Positions 27,021-35,483 of a stretch of DNA of 45,322 bases are shown in pieces. The number at the start of each line of letters is the position of its first letter. Within the stretch, counting starts at the first letter, position 1. Where the stretch lies: positions 1-45,322 of the forward strand of contig KV919225.1 of NCBI GenBank assembly GCA_002049455.2, read 5' to 3'. The stretch is from Porphyra umbilicalis. Taxonomy: Eukaryota; Rhodophyta; Bangiophyceae; Bangiales; Bangiaceae. Below the pieces are notes generated by a model. It was given only the letters and a program-made list of their open reading frames with translations. It was not told the origin of the DNA and did not search any database. The position numbers and the translations under genes were made by a program.

Positions 27021-29720
27021 ATGGACGACCCTTTTGATTTGTCCGCAGACGCGATGCTGGAGGATACGGAGGACCTACAAATTGCTTCGGCGGTTGCGGC
27101 GCACCTACACGCGTTGCGTCATTGGCGGAAGCGTGCCCGTGGGTCTCGGGTGCACCGGCGGCCGCGTTATGTTGGATCTGTGCCGGGCCGCCGGCCGAAT
27201 AAGCGGCGTAACTTCCGCTCAGGTTTGCGTGCTATTCTGAGAGATTATTTTGGTCTCAATGGGGAGCCGCCTGTCTACAACGAGGGTGACTTTGAGCGTC
27301 GGTTCCGCGTGCCGCGCAGCGTGTTTCTTCGTATATACAATGCCGTGAAGGACCGACCGTTTTTTGCGCAGCGCATCAATGCGACTGGCCGGCTCCAGGC
27401 TCACCCCCTGCAAAAGGTGGTTGCGGCTTTTCGAGTCATTGCGTATGGGGAGGCGCCGGACAGGACTGATGAATATGTGCGACTGTCCGCTTCAACTATT
27501 GCTATGTCGGTGCGAGAGTTGATGCGCTTTATTGTGAATGAGTTTGGACCCTCATATTTGCGTCCCCCCACCCCTGAAGAACTGCAGCGCATTCTGACGC
27601 GCAATGCTGAGCGCGGGATGCCCGGTTGCATGGGCTCCCTTGACTGCAGCCACTGGGAGTGGCGCAACTGCCCTAAGGCGTTCGCTGGCATGTACCAGAA
27701 TCGCCACGGGAAGCGTTCCGTGGTGATGGAGACCGTTTGTGATGAGGACCTCTGGATTTGGCATTTATTTGTGGGGTGTCCTGGATCTCACAACGACCTG
27801 AACGTTATGCATGTTTCCCCCCTCTATTTATCCGTTACGAACGGAGAATGGCCGCCCCGTACATTTTCTTACACTGCTAACGGCACGACCCGCACGCTCC
27901 TGTATTATCTTGTGGATGGTATTTATCCTCGGTTCGCGTTTTTCGTCTCTCCGTTTCCTAACCCCACGACAGAAGTAGAGGTTACATTTAGCCGACTCCA
28001 AGAAGCCCTGCGGAAAGATGTCGAACGACTGTATGCCGTGCTTACGGCACGTTTTCATGTGGCTTTGCACCCTGCAAAGTACTCCACCGTTGAGCAGATG
28101 GTCACCGTCACTAAGGCGGTGGCCATCCTGCACAACATGGTCACCGAGAAGCGACGCGACGGGTATGTGTCCCGCACCCGTATGGCCGCCGGCGGTCAGG
28201 CGGCCGGCGGCGGCGGGGCGGCGGGGCCTGCGGGTGGGCACGGCGGCGCCGCCGGCAACGCCAGCGGCGGCAATGGAGGAGCGGCCGCCGCCGCCGGTGA
28301 CGGATCCACCGGCGGTGGTCTGGTTATGGGCGGGGGGGCTGAGGGAGTTGCGGCGGCGGGCGCCGCCGGCGGTCAGGCGGCCGGCGGCGGCGGGGGGGCG
28401 GCGGTACTTGGTGGTGTGCGCGGTGCTGCCGCCGGTGACGCCGGCGGCGGCAATGGAGGAGCGGCCGCCGCCGGCGGTGATGGATCCGCCGGCGGCGATT
28501 TGGTTGCGGGTGGGGGCGCTGGGGGAGTTGCGGCGGCGGCCGCCGCCGCCGGCGGTCAGGCGGCCGGCGGCGGCGGCGGGGCGGCGGTACTTGGTGGTGT
28601 GCGCGGTGCTGCCGCCGGTGACGCCGGCGGCGGCAATGGAGGAGCGGCCGCCGCCGGCGGTGATGGATCCGCCGGCGGCGATTTGGTTGCGGGTGGGGGG
28701 GCTGGGAGAGTTGCGGCGGCGGCCGCCGCCGCCGGCGGTCAGGCGGCCGGCGGCGGCGGCGGGACGGCGGTACTTGGTGGTGTGCGCGGTGCTGCCGCCG
28801 GTGACGCCGGCGGCGGCAATGGAGGAGCGGCCGCCGCCGGCGGTGATGGATCCGCCGGCGGCGATTTGGTTGCGGGTGGGGGGGCTGGGGGAGTTGCGGC
28901 GGCGGCCGCCGCCGCCGGCGGTCAGGCGGCCGGCGGCGGCGGCGGGGTGGCGGTACTTGGTGGTGTGCGCGGTGCTGCCGCCGGTGACGCCGGCGGCGGC
29001 AATGGAGGAGCGGCCGCCGCCGGCGGTGATGGATCCGCCGGCGGCGATTTGGTTGCGGGTGGGGGGCCTGCGGGAGTTGCGGCGGCGGCCGCTGTCGCCG
29101 GCGGTCAGGCGGCCGGCGGCGGCGGGGGGGCGGCGGGCGATGTGGGTGCGCACGGCGGCGCCGCCGGCAACGCCGGCGGCGGCAATGGAGGAGCGGCCGC
29201 AGCCGGCGGTGATGGATCCGCCGGCGGCGATTTGGTTGCGGGTGGGGGGGCTGGGGGAGTTGCGGCGGCGGCCGCCGCCGCCGGCGGTCAGGCGGCCGGC
29301 GGCGGCGGCGGGGCGGCGGTACTTGGAGGTGTGCACGGTGCTGCCGCCGGCAACGCCGGCGGCGGCAATGGAGGAGCGGCCGCGGCCGGCGGTGATGGAT
29401 CCGCCGGCGGCGATTTGGTTGCGGGTGGGGGGGCTGGGGGAGTTGCGGCGGCGGCCGCTGCCGCCGGCGGCGGTCAGGCGGCCGGCGGTGGTGCTGAGGG
29501 AATGCAGGACGATGGAGACGGCCTTGTGGGGGGCGGTGATCCCCCTTCCGCCATTGCGCCCGCCATTGCACACGTAGCCTGGCTACCTGTAGGCACTTTT
29601 GGGCAAGCGTTAGGCGCTTGGGCAGAGACGCGGAGCGAGGAGGAGCACCTGAAGCTGAGGCATGACCTGGCGGAGGACGTATGGGCGGACAGAGCAACGC
29701 TTTTGGAGCCGTACCTTTAA
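27021..29720 (+). CDS. Harbinger/Plant_tran-type DDE transposase with 61-aa repeat insertion (899 aa)
   Basis: Start at GCGATGGACG; an acidic N-terminus (DDPFDLSADAMLEDTEDL), then a basic region. The core matches the plant transposon protein family of PIF/Harbinger. Its triad is D208 in GCMGSLDCSHWEWRNCP, D299 in YYLVDGIYPRFAFF, and E335 in RKDVERLYAVLTARFHV. Between them are RHGKRSVVMETVCDEDLWIW and VGCPGSHNDLNVM. VTKAVAILHNMVTEKRRDGY closes the core near residue 387. Residues about 388-825 are a Gly/Ala-rich array of 61-residue repeats. The last about 40 residues (SEEEHLKLRHDLAEDVWADR, then ATLLEPYL) resemble the normal end of the family, so the array is an in-frame insertion ahead of the tail. 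The usual family length is about 400-450 aa. No stops or frameshifts; the gene looks intact. Confidence 0.9.
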   Translation: MDDPFDLSADAMLEDTEDLQIASAVAAHLHALRHWRKRARGSRVHRRPRYVGSVPGRRPNKRRNFRSGLRAILRDYFGLNGEPPVYNEGDFERRFRVPRSVFLRIYNAVKDRPFFAQRINATGRLQAHPLQKVVAAFRVIAYGEAPDRTDEYVRLSASTIAMSVRELMRFIVNEFGPSYLRPPTPEELQRILTRNAERGMPGCMGSLDCSHWEWRNCPKAFAGMYQNRHGKRSVVMETVCDEDLWIWHLFVGCPGSHNDLNVMHVSPLYLSVTNGEWPPRTFSYTANGTTRTLLYYLVDGIYPRFAFFVSPFPNPTTEVEVTFSRLQEALRKDVERLYAVLTARFHVALHPAKYSTVEQMVTVTKAVAILHNMVTEKRRDGYVSRTRMAAGGQAAGGGGAAGPAGGHGGAAGNASGGNGGAAAAAGDGSTGGGLVMGGGAEGVAAAGAAGGQAAGGGGGAAVLGGVRGAAAGDAGGGNGGAAAAGGDGSAGGDLVAGGGAGGVAAAAAAAGGQAAGGGGGAAVLGGVRGAAAGDAGGGNGGAAAAGGDGSAGGDLVAGGGAGRVAAAAAAAGGQAAGGGGGTAVLGGVRGAAAGDAGGGNGGAAAAGGDGSAGGDLVAGGGAGGVAAAAAAAGGQAAGGGGGVAVLGGVRGAAAGDAGGGNGGAAAAGGDGSAGGDLVAGGGPAGVAAAAAVAGGQAAGGGGGAAGDVGAHGGAAGNAGGGNGGAAAAGGDGSAGGDLVAGGGAGGVAAAAAAAGGQAAGGGGGAAVLGGVHGAAAGNAGGGNGGAAAAGGDGSAGGDLVAGGGAGGVAAAAAAAGGGQAAGGGAEGMQDDGDGLVGGGDPPSAIAPAIAHVAWLPVGTFGQALGAWAETRSEEEHLKLRHDLAEDVWADRATLLEPYL
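28185..29495 (+). repeat. 183-bp (61-codon) tandem array inside transposase 2, about 7 units
   Basis: TTTGGTTGCGGGTGGGGG marks the unit. Its TGGTTGCGGG core starts at 28501, 28684, 28867, 29050, 29233 and 29416, exact 183-base steps, with a diverged first unit (TGGTTATGGG) at 28321. The consensus contains GGDGSAGGDLVAGGGAGGVA, GGQAAGGGGGAAVLGGVRGA and AAGDAGGGNGGAAAA. Units are nearly identical in DNA, including third positions, so expansion or homogenisation is recent. The absence of any unit with a length not divisible by three shows selection for an open frame. Confidence 0.95.
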
Positions 29721-29731
29721 CTAGAGACGAA

Positions 29732-29769
29732 CAAAGGTTTTTTTTTCCCGCCTCGCGGTTTTTTTTTCC
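29732..29769 (+). terminator. 3' motif CAAAGG-T9-CCC...GG-T9-CC after transposase 2
   Basis: Begins 12 bases past the transposase stop. Two runs of exactly nine T, each bordered by GG and CC, 12 bases apart. The same motif in the same sense follows the convergent gene (30067-30107). Likely a 3'-end or termination signal peculiar to this element; no AATAAA nearby. Confidence 0.5.
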
Positions 29770-30066
29770 TTACATCCGTGTGTCTTCGTGAGCGTGTTTC
29801 GTGGAGCCTGCCTTGGCTGCCTTTTGAGAGGTACTGTAGACCTGCGCAAAGGCCGCCGCCGCCACGCACGCACAGTTGTTACTGACGCGCCGACGGCGGC
29901 GGCGTGCGAAAGGCACAGCACGGCAGCTCAGCATCGGCGCAAAGTCGGCGTGACGGCGAGCAGCGCTGCGGCTATCGCGCAGATCTCTGCCGCTGCTGGA
30001 GTGGTGAGCTACCCGGGACCGACGCGAGAGGGATACTCTCTGTCGGACGCAAAGACGAAGTAAGTA
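29770..30066. other. Intergenic between convergent transposon genes
   Basis: About 300 bases of ordinary GC-rich sequence between two inverted T9/A9 motifs. The short frames present here do not look coding. Confidence 0.4.
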
Positions 30067-30107
30067 GGAAAAAAAAACCCTGCCCAACGGGGAAAAAAAA
30101 ACCTTTG
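30067..30107 (-). terminator. 3' motif CAAAGG-T9-CCCC...GGG-T9-CC after the SANT/Myb gene
   Basis: On the minus strand this starts about 30 bases past the stop at 30138 and repeats the CAAAGG, nine-T, CC...GG, nine-T, CC layout of 29732-29769, with a spacer three bases longer. The spacer differs while the flanking blocks are the same, suggesting function rather than simple duplication. Confidence 0.5.
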
Positions 30108-30137
30108 AAGTCGCTGTCCAATACGCACTCTTACACA

Positions 30138-31451
30138 CTACTGGTACTCCGCGTTGCTATCGTCATCACTCGAGTCGTCCCCCTCAGCGTCTTGCCGGTC
30201 CTCCGAACAATCCGCGCTATCGTCGCGCACAGGAAAAACAGGCACCACAAAAATGCCATCGTTCTCATCGTCGAGTGTCTTGGACCCAGCGGCAAGAGCC
30301 GCCGCTGCCTTGGCCTGCTTTGTCGACAGCGACCGCCGGCCACGGCTTGCTGCACCAGAGCCGGCGGCCGAGGCCGCCGGTGAGGACACAGTCGCAGTCG
30401 TCGTCTTGACCGCAGACGCCGGCGGCGCACCCCCAGGGGCGCTCGCCGCCGGCATAGATGCCGCCACCACCGCCGTGCCAGCCGGCGGCTCCTGCGCCGG
30501 CGGCATGCGCGGCGTCGACGATGATGTCAGCGCGGGTGTGGAGGGTGTAGACTCCCCTGCCGCCGGCGCATCTCCTGTAGACGCCGGCGGCGGAGACGCC
30601 TCCGACAAAGTATCCGGCGGGGACAGCGCCAAGCCGGCCGCCGCCATCAGCTTGCGAGCATGCGCGCGTCGAAACGCGACAGCTTCCGGCGTATCGCGCA
30701 TCTCGGCCGAGTTAAAAAAAGCCACGGTCGTGCGCTCCGCCGTTGCTTGCGCCAGCGCGGACAGCGCGTCGGTGCTCGCCTTGAACATACGCGACTCCTG
30801 GATGCCCGCCGCCTTGTCACGCTTGGCGGCCTTCGCACCACGCGGGCGCGACTGGTAGCCGCCAGCACCCGCGTCCTCTCCGTCCTCGTCAGAGTCGCTT
30901 GTCGAGCGGCCGCCGGGAGAGCCGCCGGCTGATCCGGCACCGGCGGCGCCGCCGTCGGCTGCGGCGGCCCCGGCGGCCCCGCTGAACTTGTCGACGTGCC
31001 GCAGCACCCGCCAGCACGGGACCCACGGGCAGTGCACTTGCTTGGCCTTGCGCTTGGTCGCCTTGCCCTTGGCCTTGTCCGCCGTGCGGTCCTTGCGTAT
31101 CGCCTCGTACGCATTGGCGCCACAGAAGCGCGCCATCGCAGCGCTGATCATGTCCTCGTCACTTGGGTTGCCCGTCAGCTCCATGCGCTTGACCGCCATG
31201 TAGTGGGAGCCAAACTCGTTCACGCCCTTGCGGATCTTGTCCCACTGCTTCTGCACCCCCCCCACGCCGCGCTCAGTGCGCCGGCGGACGCCAGGGCGCC
31301 CCGCCAGCAGCCCCTTCCATGCCGCCACGACCGAGGCCCAAAACGTCGGCCCACTCTGGTCCGCCCCCTTGACGGGGTCCAGGGACGTGCTTAAGTACGC
31401 CTTACACAGCGCCACACGTTCCTCATCCGTCCACCCCAGCCCAGTCCCCAT
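30138..31451 (-). CDS. SANT/Myb-like DNA-binding partner protein of the Harbinger-type element
   Basis: Start at the ATG giving MGTGLGWTDEERVALCKAYL (437 aa); the frame is open further upstream to 31871. The N-terminal domain (residues about 5-110) is the Myb/SANT-like module typical of the second gene of plant PIF/Harbinger elements: GWTDEE, SGPTFWASVVAAWKGL, VGGVQKQWDKIRKGVNEFG, SHYMAVKRMELTGNPSDED, MISAAMARFCG. A basic KAKGKATKRKAKQ and a CPWVPCWRVLRHVDKFSG follow, the latter common after this module. Then come an acidic SDSDEDGEDAG, a helix with SRMFKASTDALSALAQATAE, and a Ser/Ala/Pro-rich acidic tail. In known systems this protein recruits the transposase to the ends and nucleus. Convergent with transposase 2 over a 417-base gap. 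Intact. Confidence 0.85.
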   Translation of the reverse strand: MGTGLGWTDEERVALCKAYLSTSLDPVKGADQSGPTFWASVVAAWKGLLAGRPGVRRRTERGVGGVQKQWDKIRKGVNEFGSHYMAVKRMELTGNPSDEDMISAAMARFCGANAYEAIRKDRTADKAKGKATKRKAKQVHCPWVPCWRVLRHVDKFSGAAGAAAADGGAAGAGSAGGSPGGRSTSDSDEDGEDAGAGGYQSRPRGAKAAKRDKAAGIQESRMFKASTDALSALAQATAERTTVAFFNSAEMRDTPEAVAFRRAHARKLMAAAGLALSPPDTLSEASPPPASTGDAPAAGESTPSTPALTSSSTPRMPPAQEPPAGTAVVAASMPAASAPGGAPPASAVKTTTATVSSPAASAAGSGAASRGRRSLSTKQAKAAAALAAGSKTLDDENDGIFVVPVFPVRDDSADCSEDRQDAEGDDSSDDDSNAEYQ

Positions 31452-31507
31452 CGGTGGGGGTGCGTACGTCGGCGCAGCAACGCCACAGCCGACGGCGTCA
31501 ACATCCA

Positions 31508-33535
31508 CTACTTGTGCACCGGCGGCGGCGTGCCCGTCGCTGCCGCCGGCTTGTCCTGGCTCGCCGGCTTCTCCTGGCCCGCCGGCTTGTCCTGGCCCGC
31601 CGGCTTGTCCTGGCCCGCCGGCTTGTCCTGGCCCGCCGGCTTGTCCTGGCCCGCCGGCTTGTCCTGGCCCGCCGGCTTGTCCTGGCCCGCCGGCTGGTCC
31701 TGGTCCGCCGGCTGGTCCTGGCCCGCCGGCTGGTCGTGGCCCGCCGACTTGTCGTGGCCCGCCGGCTTGTCGTGGCCCGCCGCCGGCGTGTCCGCCGACG
31801 CCTCCCCCGGAGCCCCTGGACTCAACGTCGGGACGGGCGGGGGGTGCACGGCGGCTGCCGGCGGCCGGCATTCGGCGGGTGAGGGCTGCGCGTCGCCGGC
31901 TTGCGGTTGATCTACAGCCGGCGGTGCCGACTCCCCGCCGGCTTCAGACGGCCCGTTGGCTGGCGGCGGCGCCTGCGAGCCACCGCCTTCGCGCCGGGAG
32001 GCCCCGGAAGGTGTGGGGTCGCCGCCGGCTTGTGGCAAAACACGATTAGCCGGCGGCGGCAACGCCGCCCGTGCCTCGCCCCCACGCGATTGGCCGCCGC
32101 CTTGAGGCGGCACACCGTCTGGCGGCGGCGCGCACCTGCCGACGGCGAGCGGCAGACAGCCGCGAGCCGGCGGCGCGCTCACGTCTTGCGGCAGGAGTTG
32201 ACGTTGGTCTCGCGGCCCGCCGCCGTTCACGCCTCCAGGCGGCGGTCCCCCGCCTGTCGGATGCCGTCCGTCGCCGCCGCCGGCTTGACGAGGGATCCGC
32301 CCAGCCGGCGGCACCCAGTCGCTGCGCGGCGGCAACGACGCCCGTCCTTGCCCGCCGCCCCAATGGCCGTCCCCTTGTGGTGATGGACCTCCAGGCGGCG
32401 GCCCCGAGTTGCCGCCGGCTTGGCGTGGGTGCGGATCAGCCGGCGGCGCCCAGTCGTTACGCTGCGGCGACGGCGCCCGTCCTTGCCCCCCACCCCAGTT
32501 GCCGCCGGCTTGATGTGGGTGTCGATCAGCCGGCGGCGCCCAGCTGTCGCGCGGCAGCGACGGCACTCGTCCTTGCCCCCCGCCCCAGTTGCCGCCGGCT
32601 TGATGTTGGTGCGAATCAGCCGGTGGCGCCCAGTTGTTGCGCGGCGGTGACGGCGCCCGTCCTTGCCCCCCGCCCCATTTGCCGCCGGCTTGATGTTGGT
32701 GCGAATCAGCCGGCGGCGCCCAGTTGTTGCGCGGCGGTGACGGCGCCCGTCCTTGCCCCCCGCCCCAGTTGCCGCCGGCTTGCTGAGGTCGCAAATCAGC
32801 CGGCGGCGCCCAGTTGTTGCGCGGCGGTGACGGCGCCCGTCCTTGCCCCCCGCCCCAGTTGCCGCCGGCTTGCTGAGGGTACCGACCAGCCGGCGGCGCC
32901 CAGTTGTTGCGCGGCGGTGACGGCGCCCGTCCTTTCCCCCCGCCCCAGTTGCCGCCGGCTTGATTTTGGTGCAAATCAGCCGGCGGCGCCCAGTTGTTGC
33001 GCGCTGGCGACGGCGCCCGACCTTGCCCCCCGCCCCAGTGGCCGCCGGCTTGATGTTGGTGCGAATCAGCCGGCGGCGCCCAGTTGTTGCGCGGCGGCGA
33101 CGGCGCCCGTCCTTGCCCCCCGCCCCAGTTGCCGCCGGCTTGTTGAGGGTGCCGACCAGCCGGCGGCGCCCAGCTGTTGCGCGGCGGCGACGGCGCCCGT
33201 CCTTGCCCCCCACCCCAGTTGCCGCCGGCTTGTTGAGGGTGTCGACCAGCCGGCGGCGCCCAGTTGTTGCGCGGTGGCGACGGCGCCCGCCCTTGCCCGC
33301 CGCCCCAGTTGCCGCCGGCTTGTTGTGGATGGCTACCAGCCGGCGGCGCCCAGTTGTTGCGCGGCGGTGATGGCGCCCGTCCGCCGCACGTCGGTGACGA
33401 TGTGGAGCACGGCGGGCACCCCCCGAGGTGGCACGAACAGGTGCACCGCGCGAGCACGGCGAGACGCTCTTGGTGCCGCCGACGCTGGTCCCTCCTCCGC
33501 TCCGTGTCGCGCTCCGGGTCGGGCTTGCGGGTCAT
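31508..33535 (-). CDS. Repeat-rich protein of the element (675 aa), 30-aa Trp-containing repeats plus PAGQDK hexamers
   Basis: ATG at GGTCATGAC-type context; it begins MTRKPDPERDTERRRDQRRR, then a Cys cluster ARCTCSCHLGGCPPCSTSSP. Twelve copies of a 30-residue unit follow (RAPSPPRNNWAPPADSHQHQ and AGGNWGGGQG), with two tryptophans kept in nearly all. Then comes a Pro/Gly/Ala-rich middle, and about 13 PAGQDK hexamers before the stop. The stop lies 57 bases before the ATG of the SANT/Myb gene, same strand, in a frame one base apart. The SANT frame is open across the hexamer region. The two may be one protein joined by an intron or a minus-one frameshift, giving a giant partner protein with disordered N-terminus. 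No known family. Alternatively a separate ORF. Confidence 0.5.
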   Translation of the reverse strand: MTRKPDPERDTERRRDQRRRHQERLAVLARCTCSCHLGGCPPCSTSSPTCGGRAPSPPRNNWAPPAGSHPQQAGGNWGGGQGRAPSPPRNNWAPPAGRHPQQAGGNWGGGQGRAPSPPRNSWAPPAGRHPQQAGGNWGGGQGRAPSPPRNNWAPPADSHQHQAGGHWGGGQGRAPSPARNNWAPPADLHQNQAGGNWGGGKGRAPSPPRNNWAPPAGRYPQQAGGNWGGGQGRAPSPPRNNWAPPADLRPQQAGGNWGGGQGRAPSPPRNNWAPPADSHQHQAGGKWGGGQGRAPSPPRNNWAPPADSHQHQAGGNWGGGQGRVPSLPRDSWAPPADRHPHQAGGNWGGGQGRAPSPQRNDWAPPADPHPRQAGGNSGPPPGGPSPQGDGHWGGGQGRASLPPRSDWVPPAGRIPRQAGGGDGRHPTGGGPPPGGVNGGGPRDQRQLLPQDVSAPPARGCLPLAVGRCAPPPDGVPPQGGGQSRGGEARAALPPPANRVLPQAGGDPTPSGASRREGGGSQAPPPANGPSEAGGESAPPAVDQPQAGDAQPSPAECRPPAAAVHPPPVPTLSPGAPGEASADTPAAGHDKPAGHDKSAGHDQPAGQDQPADQDQPAGQDKPAGQDKPAGQDKPAGQDKPAGQDKPAGQDKPAGQEKPASQDKPAAATGTPPPVHK
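31549..31795. repeat. 18-bp tandem repeat (hexapeptide), about 13 copies
   Basis: CCTGGCCCGCCGGCTTGT repeated with small changes (GGTCCTGGTCC, CGTGGCCCGCCGG). It encodes PAGQDK in the 31508-33535 frame and GGPGQA in the SANT/Myb frame, both open. Substitutions keep Lys/Gln/His/Asp chemistry in the first frame. Confidence 0.9.
32330..33390 (-). repeat. 90-bp (30-codon) tandem repeat, 12 copies
   Basis: The CGCCCCAGTTGCCGCCGGCT block recurs every 90 bases (for example at 32581 and 32671). One unit near 32370-32420 carries a 15-codon insertion (GPPPGGPSPQGDGHW region). Variation falls mainly in the codons for the residues after WAPPA (DSHQHQ, GRHPQQ, DLRPQQ), while NNWAPP and GGNWGGGQG are stable. 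Confidence 0.93.
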
Positions 33536-33734
33536 GGTGGGAGAGGGGGGAGAGCGGCGGCTCTTGAACAGATTGGCCGAGGGTCAGGGAGGGGGGGGGG
33601 GGCGGAGGGGACGAGGCACCGTTGCGCACACGGCTGCCCGCCGGCGCCCACGCAGCACCGGCGGCGCACGCGGGCAAAGAGCCACACGCGGGTGGCCTGC
33701 GGCAAAAAAAAAACAAGTGGGGGGGAGGGGGGGG

Positions 33735-34070
33735 AACCGCCGCCAGCGTGCCACGCCGGCGGCAAGGGCGGGAAAAGCTCAACGGTAGCAGGGGGGGTGG
33801 GGGGGACGGCCGCCGGCGTGCCACGCCGGCGGCAAGGGCGGGAAGAGCTCAACGGTAGCAGGGGGGGGGGGGGGGCAGCCGCCGGCGTCCCACGCCGGCG
33901 GCAAGGGCGGGAAGAGCTCAACGGTAGCAGGGGGGGGGGGGGGGCAGCCGCCGGCGTCCCACGCCGGCGGCAAGGGCGGGAAGAGCTCAACGGTAGCAGG
34001 GGGGGGGGGGGGGCAGCCGCCGGCGTCCCACGCCGGCGGCAAGGGCGGGAAGAACTCAACGGTAGGGGGA
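33735..34070. repeat. 69-bp array: poly-G run plus perfect 10-bp hairpin, 5 copies
   Basis: CACGCCGGCGGC occurs at 33752, 33822, 33891, 33960 and 34029 (steps 70, 69, 69, 69). Each unit has a G-run (interrupted in the first two units, about 14-16 uninterrupted in the later ones) and, in the later units, stem GCCGCCGGCG with loop TCCCA and its exact complement, then AAGGGCGGGAAGAGCTCAA. It lies about 200-540 bases upstream of the ATG of the 31508-33535 ORF, outside any recognised coding frame. Confidence 0.92.
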
Positions 34071-35483
34071 TGCGCGCAGGAGCTCGTTGGGATGAAAGAG
34101 CGGGGGAGCACGGGCCGCCGGCGGACGGCGTGTTCATATGCCGTCGCCGGCGGCCGACAGCACGCGTCACGAGAAGCACGCGCGCGCGGAGCACGAGCGC
34201 GCGACCGCAGCCCAGGGGGCGCCCCCCCGTGCGGCCGATGGCGGCCCAGGGGGCGCCCCAACGAGCCGCGGATGGCAGCCCACGCGGCGGCCCCTCGTGC
34301 GCGTGCGTGGATCGGGGGGCGCAGGGTGCTGCGGGCCCGCCCGAGCGGGAGGTGTGCCCGAGACCGCCCGGGGAGGTGCATTTGAGGCTCCCCGAACGGC
34401 CTCCCCTGCGACACAGCCCCACGCAGCGCCGTCCACGAGGCGGGCCACACCGACACTGGCACGGGGCCTCGTGCGTGCCCCTGTGTCGGCGAGATCCCCG
34501 CCTCGTGGAAGCGGCTGAGGCACCAGCCGCGCCACGCTTGACGTGAGGCTGCCATATGACCGATTTGAGGGGGGGTGCGGGCCTGGCGCCAACAGGGACC
34601 AAAGCAATCTGATCACGGGCCGGCTGACCCCTGGCGATGATGGATCCGCCTCCCTTCCAACATATCTTTGAACATTTCCAGCAGCCAATGATATGGCTTC
34701 GATCAGATTGGAAACTTTCAAAGATTCCTGATTGCATGCCAACGGATCACGTGATTGACTGCGCGACCGCGCCGATATTCCCGCGCGGGCCCACCGACAC
34801 TGTCCGTTTCGACGATTGCGGCAGTGCTCGCTCAGAGCACGCCAACGCCGCCACCAGCAAAGGCGCCGTCCGCCTTTCGTTCTGGAAGCATTCGAATCGA
34901 AGCATCTGTTGGACCGCGCGGTGCCTGCCGTGGCCGCGTCTTGGCAGCGCATCGCGCAGCGCATCGTTCCCAGGGTCCTCGACCGAGAGCCGCGGCTCTG
35001 CGCTGTCGCGTGAGGCTCGCCATCTGTGACTAGTTCGCCAGGTGTCTTCCCGAAGTGAGATTTTTCTGCATCGTGCCAGCAGGGCGACCAGTTCCTGTCA
35101 GTTCGTGGCGCTTTCTTTTAGACGTGTGAGCCTGACTCTCGGTATATTTACTCAGATGACAAAAGTCTGCACAGACGATTGGAAAGTTGCGAGCCGTTCT
35201 TGTCCGGATCGCAGCCATTTCGCCGCTCCCTCCCTGACCTCGTAATTGCTTGGATATTTGTCCGATTTCTGAACACTTGGGGGTTGACGTTGCTAGGTAC
35301 GCTTCCCCCATCTTCTTGCACCCATCTCTGGACCATGTAGCCCCTGTTTTCGATAACTCCAGGACCGCGGAGGGCCCTCTTGGATGAGAAAAATGGGGGG
35401 CCGCTCAGCGTCCTCCACGTAAGCAAACGTGGCATATTCCGTTTGGGGTTTCAGAACTTGGGGGAGACGTTGTTGGGTGTGCT
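34071..35483. other. Right subterminal region of the 9.5-kb element, no gene called
   Basis: 34080-34460 is GC-rich with TGGCAGCC.CGG/GGGGGCGCCCC-type repetition. 34560-35480 drops to about 50% GC, like the left subterminal side. ACGTTG/CAACGT..CCCC motifs (about 35286-35312 and 35455-35475) belong to the subterminal motif set. Overlapping frames of 90-130 aa look random. A hAT transposase would be expected if the ends were autonomous; none is seen. Confidence 0.45.

Noticed and set aside
28185..29573. Long minus-strand and other-frame ORFs over the 183-bp array
   Set aside because: They are shadows created by a repeat unit whose length is divisible by three; the plus-strand transposase frame has recognised domains on both sides.
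31452..31871. Upstream extension of the SANT/Myb frame as its real N-terminus
   Set aside because: It is the alternative reading of the 18-bp array (GGPGQA repeats). The domain starts immediately after the ATG at 31451, so the shorter start is safer, although a fusion is discussed as a finding.
33735..34070. CRISPR-like array
   Set aside because: Tandem 69-bp units with no variable spacers; the only differences are in G-run length and a few bases.
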